A DNA stretch of 64,000 nt. Origin: Patiria miniata. Taxonomy: Eukaryota; Echinodermata; Asteroidea; Valvatida; Asterinidae. The stretch lies in contig NW_024037070.1 in the NCBI RefSeq assembly GCF_015706575.1, positions 3,095,874 through 3,159,873 of the forward strand. Reading direction: 5' to 3'. Below are positions 32,714 to 45,000 of the stretch, in pieces (the first letter of the stretch is position 1; each line of letters begins with the position of its first letter). Position numbers and translations under genes: made by a program. A model generated the notes under the pieces. That model was given only the letters and a program-made list of their open reading frames with translations. It was not told the DNA's origin and ran no database searches.

Positions 32714-33095
32714 GGGTCATGCATGTCATGTGGATTGTTGTAGGTCACGTTCGTTACAATTGCACATGATTTGTAAGTCATGGTGGGTCAAATACTAATT
32801 GAATCAACACCCTTTCAACATACATGGCAAACGTTGGACCCACATAGTACCTGTATCTAAGCGAATATGACTACTTATCCATGGTCTACTATGAAGCAAG
32901 GGCAGATCTGGGGGGGGGGGGGGGGGGGCAACGGGGGCAATCCCCCCCCCCCCCCAAAGAAACCAATTTTTTTTTGTAGATGGCGTCGTTAAGTGGCGAC
33001 ACAATAAAGGCAGTCACTGCATACACCACAATCAAAAGATTTGGTTAAAGTGATCAGAAATGGCCCCGGATCGCTCCACAGAGCATCTGGAATCC
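32714..33095. other. Spacer with G and C homopolymer tracts
   Basis: Holds a G run (about 32910-32928), GCAACGGGGGCAA and a C run (about 32942-32955), a pair able to form a hairpin or G-quadruplex. No gene. Confidence 0.5.
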
Positions 33096-33559
33096 TAGCC
33101 CCATGAATGTGGCCTATTTACTGGACTGCCTCCGTAAACATAGGCCACACATCCACATGTACAAAAACGTGTCGATTTTGCCAAATTTGGATTTTCACAT
33201 TTAGGCTTCCTTTGTAGGTTTTTTTGGCTTTAGAAGCATTCTAACCCTCTATATAGGCTAATCAGAAAGTGCTGCCTTTTTCAGATGTCTAATATTTGTG
33301 AAATTTCATGTTGAATTTTGATACGCAAACGTGTGCAAATGTATCTGGAAATTTCACGAAAAATGGACATCTGAAAAAGGCAGCACTTTCTGATTAGCCT
33401 ATATAGAGGGTGAGAATGCTTCTAAAGCAAAAAAAACCTACAAAGTAAGCCTAAATGTGAAAATCAAAATTTGGCAAAATCGACACGTTTTTGTACATGT
33501 GGATGTGTGGCCTATGTTTACGGAGGCAGTCCAGTAAATAGGCCACATTTATGGGGCTA
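33096..33559. mobile_element. Foldback element 3, complete, 9-bp TSD
   Basis: A 464-bp, almost fully palindromic element. Ends are TAGCCCCAT and ATGGGGCTA, flanked by the perfect 9-bp duplication CTGGAATCC (33087-33095 and 33560-33568). It is closely related to element 2 through the shared inner arm with CTGATTAGCC and the outer block GGAGGCAGTCCAGTAAATAG. No coding capacity. Confidence 0.93.
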
Positions 33560-34051
33560 CTGGAATCCAAACATTTTTTGGGGCCCTTATAAAGGGCAGC
33601 GGGCCCCATTTTTGGGCCCCACTTTTTTCGGGAAAATTGTGTTCTGGATCCGCCCTTGCTGTGAAGTATGATAAGACTTCATCCAACAACATTTTATAAT
33701 TCACACTCACTGCATGTGGTGTTATACGTTCTCCAACGTTCAATAACTTCATGTTTATTCATGTTATTGGAATTGCACATTTTCAAATAATCCACAAAGG
33801 GAAACTTGGAGCAAAAATATTTTGTCAATAGTTCATTGAAAAGGTTCACATTTTTTAAAAGACACGTAGCCTACCCACTTCTATTGAAAGGTTAATAGAA
33901 AAATGCGATGACATTGATTCATGTCATTGGTGAGGCAATAAATTTAAGATATACAATAGGACATGTAATGTTGCATGTGTTTAATATCACTGAAATGAAC
34001 AACCATAACTGTTTCTAATTGTAATGCCCTTGCTTTACTATTTTTTTTCAG

Positions 34052-35240
34052 TAGTTCAGGTCTTCAGGACATTCAGCTAAGCTTGTTCCGAAAAGTTAAA
34101 CACCAGGGAGAATAAATCTCTGCGATGAAACCCAAGCGCGTGGCCTTGTGGTCACATCCAAGATCCTTGTCCACTGCCATGGTGATGAGCTTCGGTAACT
34201 ATGGCAATGTGGAAGTCTTCAATGAGATGTTCGGAGGAGCGTTTGCCTTTGGTCCTGAAAGGAAGATGCCCATGCCGTTACCAGTTGAAGAACACCTGAC
34301 ATTTAACATGGTCAAAAGCCAGCTGGAAGCCGCTTACCCTGATCGTGATCTGGTCTTCATGAAGGACCACGCCATCTCCCTGGACAAGAAGTATGAGCGA
34401 CTCCCGGCAGGTTTCCATCACACATTCCTGATACGAGATCCGTCTCGTGCGGTGCCGTCTTCTCTCAAGATGGGGCTGAGGGGCGGCATGTCCGTGGAGC
34501 AGTACTTGCAGATGTCGCAAGTGTTTGGGAAGACCATGGGGTACGAGCACCTGCTGGACCTGCTGGAGCACGTGGAGGGCACGCTGCAACAGAGGGTGGT
34601 ATTGCTGGATGCGGACGACATCCGCCGCCACCCAGAAAAGATGCTGCGTGCCTACTGCGACGCCGTGGATCTTCCGTTTTGTGAATCCCTGCTCACGTGG
34701 GATCCCATTACGGAAATTCCTTGGCACAACCCCAAGTCCCTGCTGGCATTCAACAAGGCAAATGGAGCATATGAAGATGCGCTTAAGAGCAGCTGCTGGC
34801 TCCCACCTAACCCAAACCCCCCCGATCTGACCGATTGTCCCCAGCCAATTTTAGACATGATCGAGGCGGCAAGGTTAGTTTATGAAAAGTTGTATGCCAA
34901 GCGCTTGCAACCGTAACTTATCATCACAGATACTAAGGGACTGACACCTTAGTGCTTAAATCATGTAGAATATAGCATATAGATACACCTTTAAAAATGT
35001 GTGAGTATTAGTTTCTGCTGTTGCTGGCAATATACGTGTAGCACCTGAAATACAATGCAGGGCAAGTAGGAAGATGGGATTCTTCACATGTCTTTCTGAA
35101 ATGTTCATGTATGAGTTATTTGAGAAGTATCAACCCAATTGAATAATTATTTTATAATAATTTACTAATTTGTATAGTGCAAATTTTATAAAAAAATATA
35201 TTCAAATGCACTTTCCATAAAATTTCTTAAAATAAACTCA
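34052..35240 (+). CDS. Sulfotransferase-fold protein, 263 aa (coding 34125-34916)
   Basis: Single coding exon: ATG at 34125, TAA at 34914-34916. A strong acceptor (TTTTTTTTCAG, ending 34051) lies just upstream, so a 5' non-coding exon is spliced on. AATAAA signals follow, e.g. 35231. The protein carries the two nucleotide-binding signatures of the sulfotransferase fold: a 5' phosphosulfate loop-like WSHPRSLSTAM (residues 9-19) and a 3' phosphate motif RDPSRAVPSS (104-113). In known enzymes these bind PAPS, the sulfate donor. The cytosolic, signal-less form and the HPRS start match a family often labelled 'branched-chain aminotransferase-like' in invertebrate and plant genomes. The substrate is unknown, and that label says nothing about true activity. 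It is the only ordinary host gene between 19 and 41 kb. Confidence 0.85.
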
Positions 35241-35690
35241 AATAATCAATTCATAAACAAAAACAATCAGATCTTAAAAAATAAAAATGCACTGAAATAC
35301 ATTCATGACATTATAAAGTCATAAAAAAACTAAAATAAAAAATAAGTTAAATAGATATGATAGAACCCTAAATTTACTGCAAAGAAAATGGAAAAATCAT
35401 AGTTGCTTCGTAATTGTGGCCCGCATAATGTACATGTATATCATTATATGTGTACTGTACTTGTTCATGTGTTGTTTTGAGTGAAAGGGATGTAGGCCTA
35501 AAGTGTGCTACGGCAATTTTTATTAAATCAATTCTCTCAGAAATATAAACAAATTAACCTATTTTGTGATAAGAAAAAACATTTATTTTTGGAAAACTAT
35601 CAAAGAAAAATTAATTATATATGCCTCATGCAAATTGGCAGTATATTCTACTCTAGTAAAACCTCTAGCAATTATGAGAACTAGACCGAT
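35241..35690. other. AT-rich non-coding sequence downstream of the sulfotransferase-like gene
   Basis: Poly-A-rich and AT-rich sequence, no ORF of note. Likely 3' flank. Confidence 0.4.
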
Positions 35691-36900
35691 CACATTGTAT
35701 GGAAGATTTTGACTTGAATAAATGTTTAATTTCAGAAGCTAAGCAGTCCTTAACCTGACATGTATAAGACCAGATTTGCCAGTCTCGCGTGTGGCCGAGT
35801 ATGAGCCTAGATTTATTTCAACCTACTAGGTGCTCAAGGAATTAATTTTACATGAAAACACATTTTATGAAATCAATGATCAAAAATCTATGAAAACGAG
35901 TGCATTGAATTCATTACTAAGTTTGTCGACTGAGTTATATTGTGTGTGCCAATTCCCGACACAAGAGGGCGCTAATGCCAGTGTATAACTTACAAAATTA
36001 CACATTAAGCTTATTATATAATACATGTAGTGTCATGCGTGTTGCTCTCTTTGTTATTATTAGTCTTTCCAAACTATATTTTTGTAGGTAATATGCACAG
36101 TGATGTATGTTGATGGGCATGTGCTTTCGTCTTTTAAACTTAACAATTATAGATAAATTTATTTTTAGGCCAAACAAAAAAATGGTGTGTTTACGGTATC
36201 CCGACCGACCTGGAATTTTTTCGGCCCAATTGCCGACCTCAAACTTTTTATTGCCATTTTGAAGGTTGATAATTGACAAACTTCAAACATTTCAAGTACT
36301 TTTAATTATTTGCCACGAACAAAAAACATTTTCCACACTTGAATCTGACCATGATTTGACACAAACATACCTGTGTTAAACGTGCGTAAATCGTGACGAT
36401 CTGAAAACTTGAATTCTCAAACTACGAAGTACGATTATTTTTGCACAAACGCATCGGGGTACGCCTGGCTGCCCGACGGACGCCTGACGATACAAATTAA
36501 TTTGGATTGAAATGAATCGATTGAATATCTTCAATGCTTGAATAGTGGTTTTATAAAATTTTTTTGCAAAAGAACACGCATGGGCATGCAGAACTGAAAT
36601 GAAAAAAAAAATTACAAAATAAGATTATTTCCCTACCTACCTACCTGGATTTTTTTCAGGCCGTTACCGTAAACACACCATTTTTTTTGTTTGGCCTTAA
36701 CGAAATATATGGGAAGCTTTTTTTTTTTTTTCCCCTTTACACAAAACGTGATATATACATTTACAAAATTAGTAAGGGTACCAGGGGTTTACTATAGCGT
36801 GTCGTTGAACCTTTCCTTTCTGAAATGATAGATCAATCTCTGTTGAAATAAAACGCTTGTAGTTAAGTAAAATGCATTTTACGGTAGCGGTTATTAAATA
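35690..36900 (+). repeat. Large dispersed repeat, copy i (split by a MITE)
   Basis: Shares, in order, AGACCGATCACATTGT (35685), GTGCATTGAATTCATTAC (35901), the TTCCCGACAC block (35953) and TGTCGTTGAACCTTTCC (36799) with copies at 37.3/39.9-41.6 kb and, inverted, 55.0-56.9 kb. A Harbinger-type MITE is inserted at 36168-36696. Non-coding. Confidence 0.65.
36168..36696. mobile_element. PIF/Harbinger-type MITE with TTA target duplication
   Basis: Termini GGCCAAACAAAAAAATGGTG and their reverse complement bound 529 bp, flanked by TTA (36165-36167 and 36697-36699). TIRs run about 35 bp through TGTTTACGGTA. A TWA 3-bp duplication is the rule for PIF/Harbinger. No ORF. It interrupts the older dispersed repeat, so it is the younger of the two. 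Confidence 0.8.
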
Positions 36901-36986
36901 CAATTGTGATATTAACATGCACATTTACTATTGCATGGGAGATTTGTGAATACATTTATTTGTACACTGGCACTTATAACAACTAG

Positions 36987-37296
36987 GGCCAAGTTCGCGC
37001 AAGGACTATAGTTGACCAATGGTTAACTAACGTTTGCCCGAACTCTGTCTAGTCCACAATGGTTGACTACGCTAGTAGACTATTGGGAACCAGCCTACTG
37101 GGGTTGGTTGCTCCGCTGGTAACCAATAGCCGCGCGCATTCATAACGCTAGCAGAGAGCCAGGATCCAGAAGTTTTGCGATGACATTTTGACCGGCGTTT
37201 GACTAGAGACGTTCGCACGTTGCTACCAGTGCGCAGGCGTAAGGTACGTCACAAATCAACCACTAGTCGACTAATGGTCCTTGCCCGAACTTGGCC
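36987..37296. mobile_element. Short TIR element with TAG flanks
   Basis: 310 bp with imperfect TIRs of about 45 bp starting GGCCAAGTTCG and flanked by TAG on both sides (36984-36986, 37297-37299). A 3-bp duplication and GGCC ends again suggest a Harbinger-like MITE, less surely than the previous one. Confidence 0.65.
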
Positions 37297-37329
37297 TAGA
37301 CCGATCACATTGTTTGGAAAATTTTGAAG

Positions 37330-39925
37330 CGTAATCGAGTAATTGATTGAGGAAAAGAATTTGAATTATCACCAATTTTGACCCAAATTTTCGATGCATT
37401 GTTCCTGTCTATCGGCACATCTGTCTGTAAATCGAGTTGAAATGTCTTCTAGGGTCCTTTAGGCATCTTTCCTGGAAGTTTGGCACAATTTGAGTTTTTG
37501 GCAAAAAATGAAAAAAAAAAGTTACGGACAAATATGCCGATAGACAGGAACTATGCGTCGAAAATTTGGGTCAAAATCAGTAAAAAATCAGTTATGATTT
37601 GCCTTACAATTTTTGTCAAATTTGGCTGAAAAATGACTTGTGTCCAACGACGTAGAAATGATTATTTGATGCAAAGAGAGTATCATACCATATTCAAACT
37701 CTGTCATTATTTTGAATATTTGGAAAAACATAGTCAAAAGTTTGATTTTTTACTGATTTTGACACAAATTTTCAACGCAGTGTTCCTGACTTACGGCACA
37801 TCAGCCCAGAAATCGAGTTGGAATGTCTTCTAGGGTCCCTTAGGCATGTTTCCTGGAAGTTTGGCGCAATTTAATTTTTTGCCAAAATTGAAAACATTTC
37901 AAGGGGTTAGCCTTACATTTTTCATCAAACTTGGCAAAAACAAAGGACTTTTCTCCAAAGACGCAGAAATGACTTTTGATGCGAGGAGAGTATCATACAA
38001 TATTCAGACTGCCAATATTTCGAAGATTTGGGCAAAAATAATAGATTTATTGAGAAAGAAGTAAGATTTTTTACTGCTTTTGACCCAAATGTTCGACACA
38101 TAGTTCATGTCTTACAGCACATCAGCCCAAAAATCGAGATAAAATGTCTTCTAGGGTCCCTCAGGCATCATTCCTGGAAGTTTGGCGCAATTTACTTTTT
38201 TGGCCAAAATTCAAAAAATTGCAAAGGGTCAGCCTTACTTTTTCATCAAATTTGGTCACAAAATAACTTTTCTCCAAACGACGCAGAAATGACTTTTGAT
38301 GCAAGGAGAGTATCATACAATATTCAGACTGCCAATATTTCGAAGATTTGGGCAAAAAATCGATTTATTGAGAAAAAAGTTGGATTGTTTACTGATTTCG
38401 ACCCAAATTTTAACGCATTGTTCCTGCAATCTTACGGCACATCAGCTCAGAAATCAAGTTGGAATAACTTTAAGGGTCCCTCGGGCATCTTTCCTGGAAG
38501 TTTGGTGCACTTTAAATTTTTGGCCGAAATTGAAAAAAAATTCAGGGGGTTAGCCTTACTTTTTCATCAAATTTGGCCAAGAAATGATTTTTTCCAAACG
38601 ACGCAGCAATGACTTTTGATGCAAAGAGAGTATCATTCAATATTCAGACTGCCATTGTTTCGAAGATTTGAGCACAAATGATTGATTTATTGAGAAACAA
38701 AATCAGATTTTTCACTGATTTTGACCCAAATTTTCGACACATTGTTCCTGTCTATCGGCACGTCAGCCCAAACATCGATGTGGAATGTCTTTTAGGGTCC
38801 ATAAGGCATCTTTCCTTGAAGTTTGGCGTAATTTAATTTTTTTTGCAAGGGGTCAGCCTTACTTTTTCATCAAATTTGGTCACAAAATAACTTTTCTCCA
38901 AACGACGCAGAAATACATTTTTGATGCATAGAGAGCATCATACATTATTCAGACACTCATTATTACGAAGATTTGGGCAATTCGATTTATCGAGAAAAAA
39001 GTTTGATTTTATTTTACTGATTTTGACCCAATTTTCGACGCATTGTTCCTGCAATCTTACGGCACATCAGCTCAGAAATCGAGTTGGAATATCTGTTAGG
39101 GTCCCTCGGGCATCTTTCCTGGAAGTTTGGTGCACTTTAAATTTTTGGCCGAAATTGAAAAAAATGCAAGGGGTTAGCCTTACATTTTTCATCAAATTTG
39201 GTCAAAAAATGTCGTTTCTCCAAACGACGCAGAAATGATTTTGATGCCAGGAGAGTATCATACAATGTTCAGACTGCCATTATTTCGAAGATTTGAGCAC
39301 AAATAATTGATTTATTGAGAAACAAAATCTGATATTTCACTGATTTTGACCCAAATTTTCAACGCATTGTGCCTGTCTATCGGCACATCCGTCCGTAAAT
39401 CGGGTTGGAAAGTCTTCTATGTTCCTTTTGGCATCTTCGGTTCAATTTAAAATTTGGGCCCAAATTCAAAAAATTGCAAGGGATTAGCCTTACATTTTTC
39501 ATCAAATTTGGTAAAAAAAGAGACTTTTCTCCAAACGACGCAGAAATGACTTTTGATGCAAGGAGAGAATCATACAATATTGAGACTGCCAATATTTCGA
39601 AGATTTGGGCAATAATAATCGAGTTGGAATGTCTTCTAGGGTCCCCTAGGCATCTTTCCTGGAAGTTTGGTGCAGTTTAAATTTTTGGCCAAAGTTGCAA
39701 AAATTGCAAGGGGTTAGCCTTACATTTTTCATCAAATTTGGTCCAAAGAGTTTTTTCCCAAAACGACGCAGAAATGACTTTTGATGCAAGGAGAGTATCA
39801 TACAATATTCAGACTGCCAATATTTCGAAGATTTCGGCAAAAATAATCGATTTATTGCGAGGTTTTTTTTGGTTTTTACTCATTTTGACTCAAATGTTCG
39901 ACGTATTGTTCCTGACTTGAGCAAT
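37330..39925. repeat. Satellite of about 318 bp, roughly 8 units
   Basis: Units recur with the block GGGTCCCTxxGGCATCTTTC at about 37452, 37838, 38154, 38476, 38795, 39101, (39418, degenerate) and 39640. Other shared blocks are CGACGCAGAAATGACTTTTG and TTTCGAAGATTTGGGC. Spacing is 306-322 bp except at the first and last units. The first unit contains an inverted pair (about 37375-37430 against 37535-37590). ORFs up to 194 codons here reflect periodicity and show no domain. Confidence 0.92.
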
Positions 39926-41625
39926 TTTCCCAAACTAGAGAGTGTTGCTGCCAATGTTGTATATTTCAAAAGAAAATACACGTAAGCTGATAATAATTTC
40001 ATACACATGTTTTCTTTGTTTTTAGTCCTTTCAAAGCTATATTATATTGGCAATAGTTGCACATTGGCAAAAGCTGCACATTGATGTATGTTTGTTAACT
40101 TTACAATGGATACATATATTTTTACGAAATAGGAAGCGGCTTTTACATTCAAATCTAGATATGAATTTACGAAGCTATTCAGAATAATAGCGGCTTTCTG
40201 TAGCATGTTGTTGAACCTCTCTTTCCGTCCATTATAATGAACGTTTCTAAAATGGTAAGCATGTCTCTCGTTCCTCAAGGCACATCTGTTAAGTTTACAC
40301 AAGTGTTTTTTTCCCCCTTTTACACTGGTTACCGATTATGAGTTATGTTCATTCTCAGAGAAATATCGACATAGTAAATGAGAGATAAACATTACAACTA
40401 CACCAAAACAGCAATTTGGATTATTAATGTATATATTTCATTATATTTCATTCTGTGTATTAATTTAGTCATAGAAATTAATTAAAAAAAATTACAACCA
40501 ACTGCTACAGTACTGAGTACTTGAATAACATAATGACACTTAAAAAGAACCTTCACAACATCTTAAAGACGCTCATACGTTCTTTCAGTCACATAATGTT
40601 TTGCATAACATTAATGTTTTTTCCGTGAATAATGAAAGGTACAGATGATTTTCTTAAAAATAGCATAAAGGATCATTTGCAGTTATCCCCAAAGTAAATC
40701 TACCGGGAATTATCAAAAGCCTACTTGGATTGAAGCTCCACTGTTAACAGAAAACCCTCACATTTTCCCGTCTGTTTTGCTGTCATTTAGAAGAAGTCAA
40801 ATGTAGGTGATTTCCAACGATCGGTCAAATGACTGATCTTTGGAAATAAAGAGTTCTATGGACGAAATCATGTTTCGTGATTACATTTACAGCTGTGCAC
40901 GTTTTCCAATGTTAGTGTAATATTCATGAAACCACAACAGGTAAGGTTTTCAACAATCTTCGTTTGATTTGAAGTCGGGTTATTATACTAGTCATGAAAA
41001 ATGCTTGAACAGCAAATGATACTGGGACCTTTGTGCCCAGTACCTGGTCCGGTTACACGAAATATCCCAGAGCTGTTGAAGAGAATATGTGGACTGCTGT
41101 GGCATAATGAGGAGTAACCCCCAACTCTGACTTTTTGAGATAACTATATGCACAATAATACAGAGGAATTTCATAAGCTTTTAAATGATACCAAATGTAT
41201 TCATGCACCAGAACTCACTCCCAATACGACGCAAGAAAGAGGACACAGGTTGTTTGGTCGGTCGAATACACTTTTTGAGAAAAACGGCCTTGAAAAACCA
41301 CAACGCGCAACGCCACCAACCTTTGCAACTTGCGTCAATCCTGAGTAATTAAATTGCAAGCTGAATTTATAACGCTGATTTTCTTTTAGAACCAGCGATA
41401 CATAATTATAGTGAATACATTATTCTAAATTAAGGTTTTAATATTTCTTGAAGACACCTTTGCCGGAGTATATTCAGCCAATCAGACCATCAGACCATCC
41501 TTAAACTGTACTGCATGTCACCATGCCAAGTCAACCAGCAAGTGTTGTTTTCGAAATCTCGGTTGGTTCGTCTTCATCACTTTCTTAAGAATCATGTTGA
41601 CGTCAATGATCAAATGATAAAAACG
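39905..41625 (+). repeat. Large dispersed repeat, copy ii
   Basis: About 1.7 kb that matches 55030-56712 in inverted orientation over its whole length (for example GAGAGTGTTGCTGCCAATG, CACGAAATATCCCAGAGCTG, ATTCTTAAG near the right end). It directly follows the 318-bp satellite and lies just downstream of the 3' end of gene A. No ORF. Confidence 0.8.
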
Positions 41626-41659
41626 AAGCCGACCTTGTGACATCCTAATACAGTAACCC

Positions 41660-41712
41660 ATTGGGAGCGATGGCTACCCCCCCCCTTCTTGACCACACCT
41701 GGATCCGCCCCT
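41660..41712. repeat. Repeat terminus fragment (GGGGCGGATCCAGG)
   Basis: Right after the gene A stop the minus strand reads AGGGGCGGATCCAGGTGTGG followed by AGAAGGGGGG. Similar strings occur near 33640 and 60971, a common end motif of a dispersed repeat. Confidence 0.4.
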
Positions 41713-41718
41713 TGTGAG

Positions 41719-42013
41719 TTACTTGACTTCCATATAGGTTGGCGGTCGATTTCCCGGCCAGTTTCCGGGTACGTAGTCGTAACTCGGGGGCGGCCCATTG
41801 GGGGGTGGTGGGGTAGGCGGCAGTGGAACCTTCAGATTAACCTCATATTCAGTCGCACCCGCTGCACCTGCCGCTGCAGCAGCTCCGCCGATGGTAGTCT
41901 CATACACTGGTGCGGGAATTTCGTATGCGTGTGTATCGTTGTAGGTGTTGACAGAAGGTATCAGCGCTATATCAGGGGCCCGCCCAGTTCTCCGGTTGTT
42001 GTTTTTCTTCCAC
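41719..42013 (-). CDS. Gene A exon 14: cytoplasmic tail with two PPxY motifs
   Basis: Basic start (WKKNNNRR), an Ala run, Pro-rich segments, then PPPSYDY and RPPTYMEVK at the C-terminus; stop TAA at 41719-41721. PPxY motifs are ligands for WW domains. YMEV also fits a YxxPhi sorting signal. Gene B shares the exon but stops before the second PPxY. Confidence 0.92.
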
Positions 42014-45000
42014 CTAAAGCGAATGAATGCATGAAAGCCAATTAGGTTCTTGCAAAGAAACGACTATAGACACATCCGTCAAATGGTAATTTCACAAGTT
42101 TCGTAGCTCATGCTCATGCTCGAACTCATAACCGAAATTTTCTTTTTCCCCTTCTTATAATACATGTCACAGAAAATGCGTTAAATGTACGCAAATTCTC
42201 TTTTCTTACATTCTTTTCTTGTATAATGATGTCACATGGAGTGGGATTAGCTTATAAGTTTGCGTATCACACAAACAATCTAAAAAATATAGCTCACCTT
42301 CTGATGATGAGGAAAACAAGAAGAAAGATCACCACGCAGACAACTCCTCCAGCCGCTGCTCCTACAGCAACCTTCCCCACTGACGTGTCGTTAACATGAA
42401 ACAAACAAATCCAAAACTTTCTCTCAGTCGACATTTTGAGCCTTTTAATGGGCTAATCAACCACCAAATAAGAACAAACAAGGCTCTTCATTTTATTATA
42501 TCACTTAATTGGACACCATTATGAAATAACTGCATAAATTGATAATGTTTTCCTGCCGATATATTTTGTTTGATTCTGTTAAAAGACCAATGACTCAAAA
42601 GAAACACTGGCGACATAATAGATTGAGTCACATTATGATGTCGTACCATCATCTACCGGAGAACACTCAACCGGTTTGCTGGACCAAGAGCCGTCTGATT
42701 GGCAGACTCGCTGCGCGTAGTGACGGTCGGTTCCAGTGACGACAAAGTCATCACTGCACGTGAAAGTTGCCAGCTCGCCTGGTTTAAATACGTGATCTTG
42801 CCCTTCGGCTACCGTCACGTGCTTAAGTGTGGGTGGAGCTGTGCAGGTCGTGTCAACGACTGTTCGATAAAATAATACAAGATTTGGGGTTAAATTGCAA
42901 AATAAAACAGTGAGACACGAGCCACTAGATTCTAAGAGCCTGGAACGAATCAAATCAATGAAATTTATATCAATTCACGCTTTTTCAATGTGGCCACAAT
43001 AACACTTAAGACTTAATGCCTCTGTATGTTTGTTATATCGTGATGGACTAGAGTGAAATAATGAGCACCATTAAAGCCAGCCAGTGTGCTCACGCGAATT
43101 ACGGCACCATCACATGTGCTCCCTCAACGGCGAAAGCGAGCAGGACGTTGTTTAACATCGATCATCTATTGGCTTTCTATGGTGCATGGGTAGGTGTTGT
43201 GGATGGAGTGCCGTGACCTCGTGGTCTGGAGCATTGAATATCGTAGTGTGCGGGTTGTGGGTTCCAGTCCAACGGGTTATGGTGCGTGTGCCCTTGGGCA
43301 AGGCACTTTGTCACTCATTGATTCTCCCCATCCAGGAGTAAATTGGGCACCCGTGAGGACAGAGATGGCTGCTTTGTGCTGAAATGGCAGCATCGAGCTG
43401 TCTACCCCCCAGGGAGCTGAGTTAATACATGACTATTTGGCATTTTTCATTGGCACAATGAGCAGGGTAATAGGAATGCAGCAGCGCCTTGAGCACCAGA
43501 ACCGGGGGATACGTGCGCTTTATAAATTATGTGTTCAGAAATTGAGAAACAAAATACTTATTCAACTTGACAACTAGACTGACCCCTGCGGGCCGAAATA
43601 TTAAAATTATTCAGATTGGGAACAAGACTTATCCCCCTCTGACATTAGTATATCATAATGGTGTCCTTCCCATTGGATACCGCTCCCAGGTGACGTAGCG
43701 GCGCGTTCGCGCACGTGGTCTATACGCCTAAATGGCCCATATATTAAATTACAACAGCCACTGTAACCTTGTGGTTGACACACAGCAGGCTCCCCGGACC
43801 AAGAGAAGTCCGACAGACAAATCCTATTGGCTGATCCGCTGAGTTGGTACCCGGCTGGGCATGCAAACTGCACTGACTCGCCTGGAAGATACACAGTCTT
43901 CTGACCGGACACCACCTCAAGGTGACCGAGTTGGTCAGGTGTAACCACACAACCAGCAACTGTTCGTACCAAGGGAAAAATTATGGTTTATTCTATCATG
44001 GCAATATGAAAGGATTAAAACAAAAGGTTAAACGTCAAACATATCGAATCAATAAGAATGGGTTGACTTTTAAAACGTTGTGGGCAATTAAATTGTTCAG
44101 GGAAAAGAAACGAAAAAAATATGTCACCAGGCTCAGTATCAAAAGGATTCACAGTGTTATCAATTAATTTGGAAAGATCAAGTAAATTTGGCATTAAAAA
44201 ACAACTTTCCCACATTTTCTAAACTCACATTAAATCAATTTAAGTAATTTTCTCCAAGTGTAATAAAGCTTGGAGCCCTCGAGATGGGAATTGATGTTGT
44301 AAGCTAAACGCCCTCAAGACTAAAGTGTCAGGTAATTATAATGAAACAGCAAGTGCACTGACCAGCAGTGACGGTAAACGTGCAGGAAGCTTGATTGCCA
44401 GCCTGATCGGTGAAGGTATATGTGACGTCGGTGTCCCCTCTGGTGAATAGATCTCCAGGTCGATGGTTCTGAGTTACATTGCTCTGACCATTATCATCAG
44501 AAGCTACTGGCTTAGTCCACTGGACTGCAACACTGCTGTTACCGGGAGGTAGGACGGCAGTTATGTCGTTTGGGCAGCCAGTGATAGTAGGAGCTTGAGA
44601 ATCCACTTCAAAATGTTTTACGAAAGAGACAGAAAGCAAAAATGTCGATTAAAGGCTTATATGCTTTTAGGTTATTGATACCAGCCTTGTGTTAGCGTTT
44701 CATACATGCAGTAGACATTCAGCTGTTCATCATCACCATGTTATTTTGTTAACAGTCTGATTTATCCTGAACGTCGTGTTAACACATATCTGATTGTTCT
44801 CGGAGCTACCTCGATCTCTTTTAAAAAAGACATGCACTCCAACTGTGCATTTGTCGAAGTCTCCCAAAATTTCGAAATGCATGTTGATTGTCTAAGCCTT
44901 TTTTGTTTTCAATTGCAAATACGTTTTGCAGCATTTCAAAGATCATTAATAAAAATAATGTAAATTTCCTTTTGGCTCTTGACGAACTTACAAGTGATAT

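Noticed and set aside
38028..38612. 194-codon ORF in the 318-bp satellite
   Set aside because: Spans repeat units; the translation repeats with the period and carries no domain.
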